Below are positions 6,022 to 7,026 of a stretch of DNA of 7,026 nt, one piece after another. The notes beneath the pieces are model-generated. The model saw nothing but the letters and a program-made list of their open reading frames with translations, made no database searches and was not told the origin of the DNA. Position numbers and translations under genes: made by a program. Position 1 is the first letter of the stretch; every line of letters starts with the position of its first letter. Origin of the DNA: Pseudomonadota bacterium. GTDB taxonomy: Bacteria > Desulfobacterota > Desulfobacteria > Desulfobacterales > Desulfobacteraceae. Location: the NCBI GenBank assembly GCA_018812385.1, contig JAHJDU010000311.1, positions 1-7,026 on the forward strand, given 5' to 3'.

Positions 6022-6648
6022 ATGAATGAAAACATTGTCTATTTGTCACGACCAGAACCTAACGAACCTGTTACCTTTCGATCCAATATTGGACTATCCG
6101 GACAAACCCTTGACCTGTTGCTTGAAAAAGGTAGGCAATACGGAGTTGAAACCATACTGCCCTTTAGAGTTAACAATATTGTATTGGCTCAATGGGTCAA
6201 TTTAAAATGCAGGTATGGCTGTTCCCAGTACAAAGCCAACTGGTCATGCCCTCCGGCCACCCCTGAAATTGCTGAAGTTAAAACCATTTTTAGTGAATAT
6301 TCAACTGCCCTTTTGCTGGTAGGAAACCAGAATCGCAATGATTTTTATAAAGACAGCAACCGGAACAGGACAGACCAGGTCAAATACTGGAAAGGCACTG
6401 TCAGCTTAGAAAGGATGCTGTTCCTTAAAGGATATGATAAAGCCATCGGCCTTGTCAGCGGAGCCTGTTCCCTTTGCAAACAATGTGCTTATCCCGATGC
6501 CTGCAGGTTTCCCATGGAAAAAAGACCCACGGTTGAATCCTTTTACATAGACCTTGTCGGTACATTGAAAAATCTTGGAATTGATACCAAAGTGGCCCTG
6601 GAGCTAAACGAAACATTTAAATATTATTCCATTATTTTATTGGATTAA
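6022..6648 (+). CDS. cysteine-rich DUF2284-type putative metal-binding protein
   Basis: The 208-residue cytosolic protein shows two cysteine groups. The first is C63-x3-C67-x8-C76 followed by PP in KCRYGCSQY...WSCPPATPE. The second is C149-x2-C152-x2-C155-x5-C161 in GACSLCKQCAYPDAC, a ferredoxin-like spacing, and it precedes RFPMEKRPTVESFYIDL. This layout fits the DUF2284 family of predicted metal-binding, probably Fe-S, proteins, whose biochemical function is not established. The ATG follows the previous stop by 5 nt with only a weak GGAAAG at 6006-6011, so translation is probably coupled to the thioredoxin-like gene. An ATG at 6026 is in another frame and is ignored. Being next to a RACE gene and a redox-fold gene suggests, but does not prove, electron delivery or metal-centre maintenance for the corrinoid pathway. 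Length appears complete. Confidence 0.78.
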   Translation: MNENIVYLSRPEPNEPVTFRSNIGLSGQTLDLLLEKGRQYGVETILPFRVNNIVLAQWVNLKCRYGCSQYKANWSCPPATPEIAEVKTIFSEYSTALLLVGNQNRNDFYKDSNRNRTDQVKYWKGTVSLERMLFLKGYDKAIGLVSGACSLCKQCAYPDACRFPMEKRPTVESFYIDLVGTLKNLGIDTKVALELNETFKYYSIILLD

Positions 6649-6672
6649 ACCCTTAAAATTTTTCTTTCATCT

Positions 6673-6713
6673 AAGGAGTTATTCATATGCGGGCATACCA
6701 TCGTGCCAAATAG
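6673..6713 (+). other. Shine-Dalgarno plus 8-codon reading frame overlapping the MIP channel start in another frame
   Basis: AAGGAG at 6673-6678 lies eight bases before an ATG at 6687-6689, the best translation-start signal in this gap. The frame it opens encodes only MRAYHRAK and ends at TAG 6711-6713. The channel gene is read one base later, in the frame of 6688. This is either a leader peptide that couples to the channel gene, or the true N-terminus separated from the rest by a one-base shift. Removing one A from the AAA at 6708-6710 would join MRAYHRA to NSANIHLTGF. Confidence 0.45.
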
Positions 6714-7026
6714 TGCCAACATACACCTTACCGGGTTTTTAGGAGAATTTATCGGGACATTTTTCCTGGTTTTCTTTGGTTGCGGGTCTATTGCTGTTAC
6801 TGTTCTATTCAACGCCCACACCGGGTTATTTCAAATCGCCATAATCTGGGGGATAGGTGTTGCCCTTGCTATTTATGCGACACGGCATATATCCTGTGCA
6901 CATTTGAACCCTGCGGTAAGTATTGCCATGGTGGCGGCCGGAAGAATGAAGCCCTACAAAATTTTCTCTTACCTTACCGGTCAATTTATGGGCGCCCTGT
7001 TTGCAGCCATGATATTATATATTTTG
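6703..7026 (+). CDS. MIP-family channel (aquaporin/glycerol facilitator), N-terminal part, 3' truncated by window; start uncertain
   Basis: The open frame, 108 codons from a GTG at 6703 to the window end, encodes the first half of an inner-membrane major intrinsic protein, a channel for water or small uncharged solutes. A first membrane helix GFLGEFIGTFFLVFFGCGSI (11-30) starts with the family's early glutamate. A second helix is at about 43-62. Then AHLNPAVS (66-73) carries the first NPA motif, and a third helix begins near 86 with the usual GQFMGA pattern. The second NPA half lies beyond the window, so aquaporin and glycerol facilitator cannot be told apart. GTG is chosen because no ATG is in frame upstream of the first helix, but it lacks its own Shine-Dalgarno. 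The good AAGGAG-ATG pair at 6673-6689 is in a different frame. Family call is secure; start is not. A link to the methyl-transfer operon is unclear. Confidence 0.85.
   Translation, partial: MPNSANIHLTGFLGEFIGTFFLVFFGCGSIAVTVLFNAHTGLFQIAIIWGIGVALAIYATRHISCAHLNPAVSIAMVAAGRMKPYKIFSYLTGQFMGALFAAMILYIL

Noticed and set aside
6711..6713. TAG after MRAYHRAK read as pyrrolysine, continuing in the ATG frame
   Set aside because: The frame beyond the TAG gives a Cys/Arg-rich shadow translation, whereas the frame one base later gives a clear MIP channel with NPA and membrane helices.

Overview
The window carries a compact, all-plus-strand, corrinoid-dependent methyl-transfer operon of the kind used by strict anaerobes to move methyl groups from small methylated substrates onto tetrahydrofolate. 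Its four core genes are an MtrH-type pterin methyltransferase (541-1488), a UroD-fold MtaA/CmuA/MtvB-type methyltransferase with an intact zinc motif (1565-2614), a cobalamin-binding methyl-carrier protein (2636-3307) and a RACE-type reductive activator of corrinoid proteins (3327-5426). Gaps are short (76, 21 and 19 nt) and each gene has a Shine-Dalgarno sequence. Moderate GC, protein style and gene set suggest a marine sulfate-reducing member of the Desulfobacterota (Desulfobacula/Desulfobacterium-like); this is an inference from protein style, not a database match. An acetogenic host is the main alternative.

Layout. 1-372: C-terminal quarter of a succinate-semialdehyde-dehydrogenase-like aldehyde dehydrogenase. 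373-540: regulatory gap with an A/T-only hairpin, an 11-bp direct repeat 22 bp apart, a candidate extended -10 promoter and a palindrome just after it. 541-5426: the methyl-transfer operon. 5427-5614: gap with a long imperfect hairpin, a third segment that could pair alternatively with its right arm, and a tandem 19-bp duplication running into the next start codon. 5615-6648: a thioredoxin-fold-like protein lacking a standard CxxC, followed 5 nt later by a cysteine-rich DUF2284-type putative metal-binding protein. 6703-7026: N-terminal half of a MIP-family channel (aquaporin/glycerol facilitator), cut by the window end, whose start region shows a reading-frame conflict.

How the genes work together (family knowledge plus inference): the UroD-family enzyme would demethylate an unknown substrate onto Co(I) of the corrinoid protein. 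The MtrH-type enzyme would then pass the methyl group from methyl-Co(III) to tetrahydrofolate, feeding the Wood-Ljungdahl pathway, oxidatively in a sulfate reducer. The RACE protein would use its [2Fe-2S] domain and ATPase to rescue the corrinoid when it oxidises to Co(II). No MttB, MtaB, MtmB or MtbB-type methyltransferase lies in the window, so the UroD-family protein is the only candidate for the substrate-specific enzyme here. The substrate cannot be read from the sequence.
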